A model generated the notes under the pieces. It ran no database searches. It saw nothing but the letters and a program-made list of their open reading frames with translations, and was not told where the DNA came from. Positions 22,473 through 33,334 of a stretch of DNA of 64,000 bases are shown one piece after another. The stretch comes from Nyssa sinensis (lineage: Eukaryota; Streptophyta; Magnoliopsida; Cornales; Nyssaceae), in assembly GCA_008638375.1 (NCBI GenBank), contig CM018043.1, positions 42,624,651 to 42,688,650 of the forward strand. Reading direction: 5' to 3'. Positions within the stretch are counted from its first letter, which is position 1, and each line of letters begins with the position of its first letter. The translations under genes and the position numbers were made by a program.

Positions 22473-23695
22473 CTGTTTTTCTTATGTTCTAGCGCCACTT
22501 CTGGTTCTTTCTTTTGCTTTCCCTACTTCTATCCAAGCCGCAGCCCTTACTGCGCCGCTTAAGCTTTATCTCTTTCTTTTTCCCTTTTTTTTTTTTTTTT
22601 TGCTTCTGATGCCTAGCTGCTTCCATCTTTTTTTTTTTTTTTTTGTTCTGCTACTTCTGCTTTTACACCGTCTTAGCCCAATCCTTTACGGCATCCCCTA
22701 TCAACCGCAACCCTGGTTCTGTCCCATCGTCTTTCAGCCCTCGCTTCTGTTGATTTTTCTTAACTCTCTTCCCAGCCGCAGCTTCTTTTGCTTATCTTTT
22801 TCTTTTATCTGCCCAGTAGCCGCAACATCTCTCCCGTAGCTTCTTTTCTTCTATCGTCATGTCTCAGCTGCCGTTTGTCTCACACGCGGCCTCAGCAATC
22901 TCATTGTAGTCTGTTCCACCGTCCTTCTGCCGCTGTTTTTCTTTTCTTTTGCCCAGCCACCGCTTGTCCAGCTCCCTCCCTGGTCTGATTCTCTTCTGGT
23001 TTCATTTACCCTTGCTGGTTTTGGTTTTGGTTCAAACAGTTTACAGCTTCCTTTCCTCTGATTTTCTTCTGTTGTCTCTGCTTCCTCCCGCAGCCAGCAG
23101 TCTCTTCTTTTTCTGTCGTTTTGTCCCTTTTTCTGCCGTTCTCTCTTTCTTTATGTTCCCTTAGGTATCTCTCCCCTAGTTTGGATTTTTGATTCTAGTG
23201 CTTCCCCTCATATGACTCCCTATCTTTCTTTCTTACACAACTGTATCCCACCCCCCTCTCCCATTCCTATTAATGCTTCCAATGGATCTCGCATGTCTGT
23301 CTTCTCTATTGGGTCTATCTTACCCTTCCAACATATCTGCAGTGACAATCCCTTCTGTTCTTTCTGTTCTGCTTTTATCTGCTAGTCTCCTTTCACTCTA
23401 TTCAGTCACAAATAATAGGTTTCCCTCACTCACTGTTGCACCATCGGAATATCTGTCAGCCTTATACCTCTGCCACATCTGTCAATCATCAGTGCACTGT
23501 CTTTGTTCATCCACATTCGATCAACCATCCGGCTTAGTCATGACCCTGTTACTGCTTCTCACCATCACTACTTCTTGGATATGCACACCATCCTTCGCGC
23601 TTCTGTGCGCCGCCTTCAATTCCAGCTTCGCGCTTCCATGTATTTTGTTTGCAAACTCAAGTTGGTCTACTTCCCACCTTGAGTTTGAGGGAGGG
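21584..23695 (+). pseudogene. Internal remnant of copia gag-pol
   Basis: Only about 2.1 kb lie between the LTRs, against more than 4 kb in complete copia elements. Most of it is pyrimidine-rich, low-complexity DNA with long T runs (for example about 22439-22472). At 23182 one frame reads WIFDSSASPHMTP, the copia protease active-site region with the expected D-S-G changed to D-S-S, followed by the SNGSRMSVFSIGSI stretch. Just before the polypurine tract one frame reads VCKLKLVYFPP, which fits a copia Pol C-terminus. Integrase, RT and RNase H are missing, so it can move only with help from another element. GAGTTTGAGGGAGGG before 23696 is the polypurine tract. Confidence 0.75.
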
Positions 23696-23965
23696 TGTTA
23701 AAAGTATATTAGGGTTGTGATACTAGGGTTAGGGTTAGCCGCCACATATATTATAATGTAATGCTATTATTGTGTAATGCTAGTGGGATTAGGGTTATAT
23801 AGTTTGTTTTCTTTATCTATACTTTCCATGTACAATCTCATTGCCCTCCTATATAAGGAGCTCTCTTGTTTAGTTTCTGCAATGAATTCAGACTAATACA
23901 ATGTAGTCCTTTGGGTTTTCTCTTCTCTCTCTTGTTTCTTTTATGTTATTCCACCGAATCTAACA
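23696..23965 (+). repeat. 3' LTR of deleted Ty1/copia element
   Basis: Near-identical to 21307-21571, with a short internal duplication (TATTATAATGTAATGCTATTATTGTGTAATGC). It ends TCTAACA and is followed by the target duplicate GTGTA (23966-23970). Confidence 0.92.
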
Positions 23966-24015
23966 GTGTATATATATACACACATACACATATTGTGTGT
24001 GTATATAACATATAC

Positions 24016-26400
24016 ATTGTAAAGACTCAAAAAATTGTCAAAGGATAATTTAAAAAATTTTCAATCTAAATCGAAGGCAGATAATTAAATAATTGAAGAT
24101 GTATTTAAAAGATTGTGAAATTAGTTAAAAAGTCATTAGTATGACACAATGAAGCTAAACTGGAGTTTTGGTAATTTATTTAGGACTGGTATGAGCTACG
24201 GGACCACATAATCATATATGGGACACACATAAATATGAAAATCCTAACGATCGAATTTAGAGAAATGGACAACTTAATTGGAATCAACACGTTGAAATTA
24301 ACTAGGATGTCAATTTTGGTGCAATTACAAGACAATTTATTTTCAGACATGTGTGCACGCACATTTGGCCAATTGGCCACATGACATATTGATGTATGTG
24401 CAAAGCTTCCTCAAGAAGTTTGGTTGGGTTTTCTAGATAATGCCAAGTGTTTTATTTTTGATTGGTTGCTAAGGAATCTAATGTGGGAGTGACGAGTGTG
24501 TGTGAGGCATATGGTAAGGGGACAAAAATAACATGGATGGGATTACACTTTTTCTTTCTCTCCCCCTTCACCCTACAAAATCAGCTGAATCTCTCTCTTC
24601 TCCCCATTTGCATTTGGAATTTCTCTCTTGAATTAAAATGGTGTGTGTGTGTGTGTATGCATGGTTGTGTGTGTGTATACAATGGATCAAGGTAGGGGCT
24701 TCTAGACCTCTTATGTAGTCTAGAATCCGTAATGTGTGTCAATGGTATACTGTGTTTATATATAGGTATATATATATATATATATTATGGGTTTAGCTCT
24801 CAAGACAAAATTGTGATACTTGGTTTCTAGTTTGGGGTTAGCTTGAACCTTGGTGAGAGTTAGGAAGTGAAATGAGAGAGAAATCATGAACAACCATGGT
24901 AGGAAATAGGAGGTTCCACCACCATTGATAGGCTGCAACCTTGAGATTTTGGGAAAATTACGGTTCTTGGATTCATGAAAAGGATCCTTGGTGAGGTGGA
25001 ATGGTGTTGTGGGGCGTTTGGAGGCCGAGAAAATAAAAGAAAATTAGGGAAAATTAGGCTAGCACTAATTAAGGTTTACATGTGTTGTACAATAAACAAT
25101 GCCCAAATGCAATACAACGTTGTTCGGTCAAGAAATAGGGTGAACCGGGTAAGTGAAGGGTTGGACCAACGGATTTTCAAAAAGGCGGGGCTAGTAAATA
25201 AGATATCAGACCAGTCAATTTTTATGTGGTTTAGATCGATTCATTTAAATTTGATTCAGACTGGTTGGTTTTTGAATGGTTTGGTTTGGTTCACTAGATG
25301 TTAACTTGGACTGGTTAGTCCTTAGTGGTTTGGAAAGAGTCCACTTAAGAATGGGTTGAGTTAGCTGGTTTTTTTATCCTTTTCTCATGACATAGTCGGT
25401 TTGCTGTGAATTGGCTGAACCAAAATTCTTAAAATTTATGAATTTGCCCCAAAATTTTAGTATAATTATAAGGGGCTAGAACTAATGAATAATTAAATTA
25501 ATAGCCTTGGGACTTTAATTAAATTACCATTTTTTTCTTGGACTTAAAAATGGTAAATAAAAGGCAAATAAAAATATGAGAAGGGACACACAGAAAGGTT
25601 TTCGGGCGTTCTGGACTTAATAGCGGTGTCCATTTGGACATTCAGGGACCCTGGAATGCTCTCACATGAATATGTAAAATGATAAAAATACTCCTAATGA
25701 TAGATTAAATAATTCTACTACTAATTAAAACCCAAAAAGGGCTATTATAAGATTTTTGGATGCCCAAAATTCAAATATAATACCAGATTGGACAAATTAG
25801 TACTTGGTGGTGGTTCCACATAAATTAGTAAAATGACAATTATACTCTTAGAGCTAGATTGAACAATTAAATGCCTAATAAAAATTTAGAGGAGCCGTTT
25901 TCAAGGTTTTTGGATTCTTAAAATTCAAATATGACGTCAAATTTACCAAATTGGGATATAGGGATGCTCCCACACGGATATGTATAATTACAAAAATTTT
26001 CCTAAGCATATAACATATGTCTAAAAGAGTTAATAAAATACAAAGAGAGCACCCTTAGAGTTTTTGGACCTTCTGGATTCGATTCCAAGGTTTATTTTGT
26101 GAGAGTGTCTCAGTAGACGTAAAATTAGTTAGGTAAAATTACAAAAATACCCTTACGAGTTTAAAAGACATTTAAATGACTTTAAAATATTGTGATATGA
26201 CCTCTTTAGGGTTTTTGAGGCTCAATAACACATTTTTGACATCTGGTTGGGCAAACAGACACTCGATACATAAGTTAATGTATAAATAACCTTAGAGAAC
26301 TTAAGGAACCAACATGAAACCATAGTGTTAAGGGCCAGGGTGGTCCCGGGAGTTAAACCATGAGTGTGTAAAGTGTCTAACACATATTATGAAAGACACA
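24016..26400 (+). repeat. Large-LTR-like fragment with diverged ~150-bp repeats
   Basis: It starts TGTAAAGACTC, like the 5' end of the large LTRs. From about 25590 to 26280 it carries roughly 150-bp diverged repeats that each begin with a GTTTTTGGA(C)-type block and include AAAATTACAAAAAT-type text. Similar blocks (TTTTGGACCTTCTAGATTTAATGG) occur in the solo LTR at 56.08 kb. No 3' end (GGGTCGTGACA) is found, so it is truncated or merges into other repeats. A (GT)n microsatellite lies at 24642-24685. No gene is seen. Confidence 0.4.
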
Positions 26401-27128
26401 AGTAGTGTCTTCATATAGTATGGTGATAACTAGGACTAGGACAAGCATCATATTCTGATTGTTTGGTATCATATGCTTGTCATTTGATCTTTGTGGCGTG
26501 ACTGTCAATATTATTCTAATGCTTTACCTGAAATGCCTAATGTGTATCTAGATATCAAGTATTAAACTTAAAGGGGGGGTGAATAAATTTATATAGCAAA
26601 TTAAAATTATCTTGGCCAATTTTAATTTTTCTTCAAAGAGAATAAGATTTTCACTTCAATTATATGAGGATTAATGTTTTAGTGGGTGCAATCAAATTTA
26701 GTGAATGTAATGATTAACTATAGCAATAATAAATAAAGCAAGAGTAAAAGATAGAGACAGTACACCGAATTTATTAATGAGACAACCGTCATAGATCAAC
26801 TGTATCTGCTTTGAAAAACGCTAGGGTGTTGACCTAGATATGAATCCAATAAAAGAGGCTTGATAATTACAGACTTCGTACAAACACCAACTTAGTCCTC
26901 CAAGCCTTGTTGACTAGCTGAATCTTCTCAAACTTGAATCTTAAGTACTTTCCAAATGTATCTACCAATTCAAAATCTTTGAACGGCAAATCCCAAACAC
27001 AATTGCGAACTCCATGCAATCTCGAACTCTACCGATTGCACAAACTTAAACTCTACAAGCTTGCACTCTAAGAATGATGTAGAAGATGAAAATTTTTAGG
27101 TTCTTATGTAATAGATTTGATCTATACG

Positions 27129-27752
27129 TAGGGATGCAACTCGGGCGAGTTGAGCTCGGGTTGAGTCATGTCCAAGCCCAACCCAAGTTCTAAATCTATC
27201 AACCTGAGCCCGAACTTGAACCTGAAAACACAACCCGAGCCCAACTCGAATTAAAATTCACGAGTATCAGGTTCAACTCGAGCCTAACCCAAACACGATT
27301 ATTAATTTCATTTTTTAGATTTTATTCACGATTTCTTTAATAAATAGGTATCTTTTTTCTTTTTTTGATTATACACTAAAAACTCCAATAATTTCTCTTT
27401 CTAAAAGAAACCAAAAATCGTTAAAATAATTCATTCCACATAATTTAATTTTGAAAAAATGTTAAAGATCAACATGTTTTTGAAATTATAAAAATGTAAA
27501 AGTAATTTTTGTAAAGAAATCCTATAAATTTAATAGTGAATAACTAAAGTATAAAAAATATAATATATAAAATATTAAATTCGGGTTCAGGTTGGGCTCA
27601 GGTTTTAAAAGTATCAAACCAAGCCCAACCCTAATTGGGCTTAAATTCTTTGCCCAAGCCAAACCCGAAGTATAATAGATAAAGCTCGAGCCCCAAAAAT
27701 TCGGGCCAAGCTCGGGTTGGGTTCAGGTTAGCCCACCTAAGTTGCACCCCTA
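27129..27752. mobile_element. hAT MITE
   Basis: The ends TAGGGATGCAACT and AGTTGCACCCCTA are inverted repeats. Flanks TCTATACG and TCTATATA each differ by one base from TCTATATG, the sequence at the empty site in copy 1 of the host repeat, so an 8-bp target duplication is supported. The body alternates GGTTGGGCTCAGG-type blocks with AT-rich DNA and has no coding capacity. Confidence 0.88.
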
Positions 27753-27889
27753 TCTATATATGCATCATGAACATGGAGAAAATATTTTATAAAAGTTTAG
27801 AAACACTCTATAATAGCAACCAAAAGTCCTCCCATGAATTAGAGATCAAATCCTTATATAGGATAGGTTTTGGAAAACAAAAAGCGTTG

Positions 27890-30653
27890 TGTCATGACCC
27901 GCACTCCAAAGACCAAAGTAGTGATGTGAAAATATCATAGAACCTTTTTAATTAAGCTTACATGAGTAATCAAGTCGACAGAAGTCAAACCAGACTTTCG
28001 AATAATAAGTTTGACTAAGGTGCTGCCACACTAAGGCATGGCAATTTAGGTATTTAAAATATTTGGAATTGGCCTTGCAAAACTCCAGGTAATTATTCCT
28101 TAGGTATTCAATAGTCTAAAAATAATTTTTAATAAATTTTGTCTACAGGTTAACCCACCCAACTAACTATGGTCCAAGGCGCTATTTTTAGAAAAATAGA
28201 AATCTTGTTCTTCAGAGGGGGAGTTGACTTTTTATTCTTAAAGAATTAAGTCTTGGGATTATTTTTATTAGGTTCCAACTAGAGGGTACTTCATTATTTA
28301 CATTATAGTGTCTTAAGTAATAAAACCATTTACTTAAATGACATTTAATGTAAATAAGGTGTCCACTAACAGTGCTGCTTGTGCAATAAAGTGCGGAGAA
28401 GAATTTGTATTTTGTTCATTTTAGTTGACTGTTCAGTCGACTGGGTCTAGTTTTCAATCGATTGATTCTCTTATTTAGTTGATTGAAAGTTTGAGATTTT
28501 TGTGTTATTTGGCTTTTATTAATTTTAGTCTACTGTTCTTTCCATTCAGTTGACTGGTTCTCCCATTCAGTCAATTGAAAGTTCAAAAAATTTGTATTAT
28601 TTAGCTTCTGTTAATTTCAATCGACTGGTCTTTTCATTCAATCGACTGGTTCTTCCATTTAGTCGACTGAATCAGTTATCCAACACCTAAACCTGCTATT
28701 CTTTTGTGACTTTTTCATTCCACATGTTTTTCTCATACCTTAAACATTCTTTTTCCTTTTTTTTTTTTTTTCATTCATTTTACAATCCTATATCAAAGCA
28801 TGCATTCCACAACTCATGCACCCATATGCTCATTCAAGAATCAAGTTTCAACATAGAATTCCATAAGAATAAAAAATATAAGTCACTCCCTTTTAGTGTC
28901 TACATCACTATTAAGCTTCTAATTAATATACATTTGAGTAACAAAATACCTAGTCTATTCCAAAGGAAACATACATTCAAACTAGTTTATAAAAGAGGGT
29001 AATGAAGTTCAAGTCTACAAAAGGAATGGATGTCTTTCAAAAATAGCATGGTAGTGGTTCTTCAACTTGCGGCCATTTCCTTGCCTGCTCTTGCATCTAG
29101 TAGGGGTCAGTACAACAACCCTAGTAGGAAAAATCTAAATAGAGGTAAGAAAATGTGGTGTCACATATATGCTTGTGCATGTGTAGTGCTACACAGTGAT
29201 CATAGAGCAATATTCATAATAAGGAAATAGTCCAATTAAGAGCAAGATTTCACATTAAATACTTATAATTCACCTAAAAGGAAATGCCAAGAAATTCCAC
29301 CAAGTATAAGTTAATTAATAGGGATTTCACAATTCATTCGAGTCATTCCAATTATCAAGTTTTTCCTCATAAACTCTCAAGTCTCAATCCCAAGACTAAT
29401 CTCCTAGTTGGCCCCCGATAATCCTTGTGTGCTTTTCGGGATAGTAACCTAATAGAGACATACGATCACTTGCGCTGGTTTACGGCTCGCAAACCGATGA
29501 GAGACACCGTCTTAACCATATTTGAAACCCTGGGTACATGAAATCTTATCACACTCAAGAGCACACAAAAGACGTAATCTCATTTCAAGCCCCAAATGGT
29601 CATTTCTTCCCTTGTTCAATAACAACTAATTCAAGGGCATTTCATGACATTCATATCTATAATTTAGTCTTATTTAACTAACATAGCCGATTCATTCACA
29701 CAACTATGAACAAGCACCACTTTTCAACATAAATAGACATTTATGAATTTTCACAAACAGTTGGCATGCAAGAGGTATATTCATGTGTATAACATACATA
29801 GCCACATCACAAATTCACCATGTAAACATTCTTATATTTAATCGGGAGTTTACACACATAAGATATAACATAAAAAGAAGATGTTTCATGGCAAGAATGC
29901 ATCCATTATATGAATGTTCATGATACATGCAACATATGCCTTAACTTGAACAATATGGGTTACTCAATGGCAAAAGATGAAATAATGCATGAAAAATCTA
30001 TCTACACAAGTTCTATACCTAGGTTTAAAAATCCCTACCTTGTTCTTTGAAGATTTCATAAACCCTAGGCTTGCCTTTGTTGATTTTGGTGAGATTCCTT
30101 CTTGCCCTAGTCTTAAAAAATAAGAATAGAACACCCTCACACATACTTTAGCACTCGATGAGGTAGATTCCCTCTCCAACCCAAGGGAAACCCAAGAAGA
30201 TGTAGAGAAAATGAAGAGAAACCCTAACCCTTTCTTTCTTGAATGTCATGAAATGTTGGAGAATGTGAAATATGTGTGAGCTTTTGGCCTTTTAAAGACC
30301 CATATTTAGATTTGGTCTATTTACAAGTTTGCCACTCCTTTAGTATTTCCATTTTTTATTCATAATGTCCATTTTGGTCCTTCCTACTCATCATAAAAAT
30401 ATCTTATGACTATTATGATATATCTAAGCCTATTTTAAATCTAAATATGGTGTTTTTTGGCTACGATATTTTCGTAATCCCGGTATTGCGGCAAAATGAC
30501 GATTTTGCTCCTATTAGCATTTTAAGTGTCTAAACAGACTCTGAATTTTCTAATTTTTTTCTCACTCATCATTTTAAATAATTAATTAATTACAATTAAT
30601 TCAAATGCATTATTTATATTATTTAATATTACGTAAAAATATGGGTTATTACA
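27890..30653 (-). repeat. Solo LTR, 2.76 kb
   Basis: The ends are TGTCATGACCC (left) and GGGTTATTACA (right). The flanks CGTTG (27885-27889) and CGCTG (30654-30658) are a 5-bp target duplication with one mismatch, and the empty site GCGTTGTTTAAAT is seen in copy 1 at about 8078. By analogy with the related LTRs, whose 3' end is GGGTCGTGACA, the sense strand is minus. No gag-pol is present. It contains repeated AGTCGACTG-type blocks at 28420-28680. Confidence 0.75.
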
Positions 30654-31325
30654 CGCTGTTTAAATTGAATTAGGAAACTGATTTGCACAACATTCGTTTG
30701 AGCTAACTAAAATTCATAGGCACCAACTATCAAATGAAAACCTACTAGAATATTTGTTCGAATGAACTTCAAGTTTGTTCGAACGAACTTTTTTGCAAAC
30801 GTAACACCCCAATTTCAAATGGCCATATCTCACTCATATAAAGTCCAATTGAGGCATTCTACCTATCGTTGCGAAGCTAGTGAAGTCTACTTTCATATTA
30901 AGTTGGTCTCACCTAAAAGTTTAAATTATTTTTTGGGTTATGATTAAAACATTAAAGATAAGTCATCCTAGAAAATGTTTTTGAAATCTATTTTGATTTA
31001 CCTTCTTCCAAAAAGTCATGAGACCATTTTTAAATGTGAAAAACCATTTAGAACAAACTTCCAATATTTAAAAAGATGTTTCCAAATCAAATCTATATTA
31101 AACAAATTTTATGAATAATGTAAGTATTTGAACCAAATCCAATGCATATAAACCATTACATTTGTTTACCATAGTGAACACTGTATTTGCTGAAACTGAT
31201 CCTGATGTTTAGATGCTTGAGCGAACACAAGGCTTGAGAATACTATTCACTTGGACTTGGACACATTACAACTTAATATAGTTTTTTCAACACGGATTAG
31301 ATAATACATAGATTAATACTCACAT

Positions 31326-32248
31326 GTGTGTCGATCAGCCAACATAGAGTGGTATTTTTTTTTTTTTGACTTTCTAGATTTTTCTAACTTTGTAAAATTA
31401 CACCAAAAAGCTTATGTGTGTCTTACCAAAACTGGGTTTAAAGTCATAAATCATAAATCTATGGCAGATTATATGCATGACGCTTTGATCAGGTAAAGGT
31501 TTCAAGGTTCCCCTTCTGACAAGACGTGCCATATACATCACATAGCCATTTGATTGTAATAACTATGGTTAAATGGTACTGCATCCCCTTTTTGCATACC
31601 ATGCTAAGGCCATTAGAATGTAGTGTCCCTGGTCAAGCGTATTTGATCAAGGAGTGGAGGGCTTTCACCAACGAAACTTGTCAAACTGAGTGAGCATACA
31701 GGGTGAGGGCTACAAACTGTTCGAGGTTTAAAGGCCATGTAGTGCAAATGCAATGTATGAAAGTGATGTGTGTGTAAGGTATTCAGATTTTAGTTCTTTT
31801 TTTATTCATCCATCCATACATTCAAAACATTTATACATCCATTCATCCATCGTACAATATAAAATAAATGAATGTAAAGCAAATAAACAAAATAGCTTTG
31901 AAATGAATAATACTTCACCGAATCTTACCCTCTTTAGTCCCTAGTAGAGTCGCCACTGTGGGCGCCAACATTAGAAAAAAGGAAGAAAATAATAATTTTT
32001 TTTGTGGATTTAGAGGGATCCTAGTTGTCTTCTTCCTTGACGGTGGAAAGGAACACCTCTTATGGGAGATAGAGAAATTAAGGAGTCACTAGCTTGTTTT
32101 TGGACAAGGAACAAGCAAACTCGTTACAACAGAATATAATTAAAAGGAAACTGAAACAAAATGAAATAATCTAAATAATATCACCTTGCTTCCTAATTAC
32201 GTTCTAAAGATCCCTTGACATGGATCAAATAAAATAAAACACTGAAAT
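31326..32248. other. Left flank of the 16-kb Tat-like element; older LTR-type repeat
   Basis: No gene is seen. AGAGTCGCCACTG (31946-31958) and AAGGAGTCACTAGC (32080-32093) resemble conserved motifs found in many plant LTRs; the matching GGAAGGTGTTTGGCACCC lies across the insertion at about 48458. This suggests the Tat-like element landed in an older LTR element spanning both flanks. Confidence 0.4.
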
Positions 32249-32944
32249 TGATGCTGCACTTTTCGACTGCACTTTTCGACTCGCAATAAGTGTGGGCTCC
32301 GTGACCTGTAGAACACTCAGAAAAATGATTAGAGAACCACCGGATTGGCTCCGGCGGTAGCCGCTCCGATGCTTAAGTAAGTAAAAGGAATTAAAAGACT
32401 GTATTGAAAGCCAAAAAATGAGCATAAAAATAAAGCGTACCTTTAGGGTTTAATTTATAGGTCGTGGCCTTCCTAAGTTGATTAGGATTCGATGCCATGA
32501 ATATAGGGATTTGATCGTCGGAGATTGCAGTTACCTTATAGAGTATTGTGTCGTAGATGGAGATAATCATAGATAGTAGTTTCCGTGTTGAATGCTGCTT
32601 CCTTATTCTCTGCTTGGCAGTTATTAAGGAAGCCATAAGGTTGAAACCATATGAGATGTTGAATGAATATTGCCCAGAGCATAAGGTCTGGAAGATATGC
32701 GCATGAGAATGCCTTGGAGGCTCCGCCTGCACTGTATGACCGAGTTTGTCGGTTCTGTAGGATATATATATGAGGATGCCCTGAAGGCTTATGGCTGCTC
32801 TATATGATCGAGAATATCAGCTCTGTATGATGTATATATATGAGGATGCCCTGAAGGCTTATGGCTGCTCTGTATGATCGAGAATATCAGCTCTATAAGC
32901 ACACGTGTCTCATGGTGACTGGTGTGTCTATTTGTGGTATACCA
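32249..32944 (-). repeat. 3' LTR of the Tat-like element
   Basis: On the minus strand it starts TGGTATACCAC and ends CA. At its 3' edge a 13-bp unit (TGCACTTTTCGAC) is duplicated relative to the other LTR. Near 32760-32900 a roughly 66-bp unit (ATATATGAGGATGCC...) occurs twice, with a third diverged copy before it. Confidence 0.92.
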
Positions 32945-32961
32945 GCTACTCCCCCCTCGAG
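32945..32961 (-). promoter_or_regulatory. Polypurine tract
   Basis: Minus-strand CTCGAGGGGGGAGTAGC directly precedes the 3' LTR and would prime plus-strand DNA synthesis. Confidence 0.8.
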
Positions 32962-33144
32962 CCCTAGTTAGAAGCTAGGGCTTAACTAGGGTTATGGGCT
33001 TTGTGAAGAGTCATACGTTTCGTTTCTCCATTTCTCGAGACGTCGGTTTAATGAGTCATTTATTGCGCAGCCGATACTTGAGAAGCCATCATTATCTTCA
33101 ACCGTTGTGTTGGCTCGTTTTGGGAGGCTCATATTTCGAATGAG

Positions 33145-33152
33145 TATATAAA
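33145..33152 (+). promoter_or_regulatory. TATA box of the antisense gene
   Basis: TATATAAA lies on the plus strand about 180 bases before the first ATG of the antisense ORF, in a moderately GC-rich segment that is not part of the LTR. It implies a promoter inside the element that drives transcription opposite to gag-pol. Confidence 0.6.
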
Positions 33153-33334
33153 GAGAGGGAAAGGTCTTGTATACCTTTCTTCTGCACTTGCGTCTACAGT
33201 ACCTGAGGCTGCCACTGCCATTTGACATATTTTGAAGGATATCCAGTGTTCATAGTCTTTTTTTGATCTCAGGTTTGGATTTAGTCCCCTTCTACGTTCC
33301 TTTTCATTTGCTTCGTTTCTTTCTTTTGTTCGCC

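Larger units (their letters stand above)
26571..31325 (+). repeat. Dispersed repeat, copy 2, with two insertions
   Basis: It matches copy 1 at 7385-8690 in the same orientation. It begins GGGGGGTGAATAAATTTATATAG and ends near AATACATAGATTAATAC. It is interrupted by a hAT MITE (27129-27752) and a solo LTR (27890-30653); both interruptions fall where copy 1 is continuous. A further stretch (about 30800-31110, starting GTAACACCCCAATTTCAAATGG) has no match in copy 1. Confidence 0.7.

Noticed and set aside
29030..29230. Short ORF with a hydrophobic start (VVVLQLAAISLPALASS), like a signal peptide
   Set aside because: It lies in a solo LTR, is only 66 codons and has no neighbouring gene structure.
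7385..31325. The two dispersed repeat copies as LTRs of one giant element
   Set aside because: They enclose the GOT1 gene and many unrelated insertions, and have no TG...CA ends or PBS.
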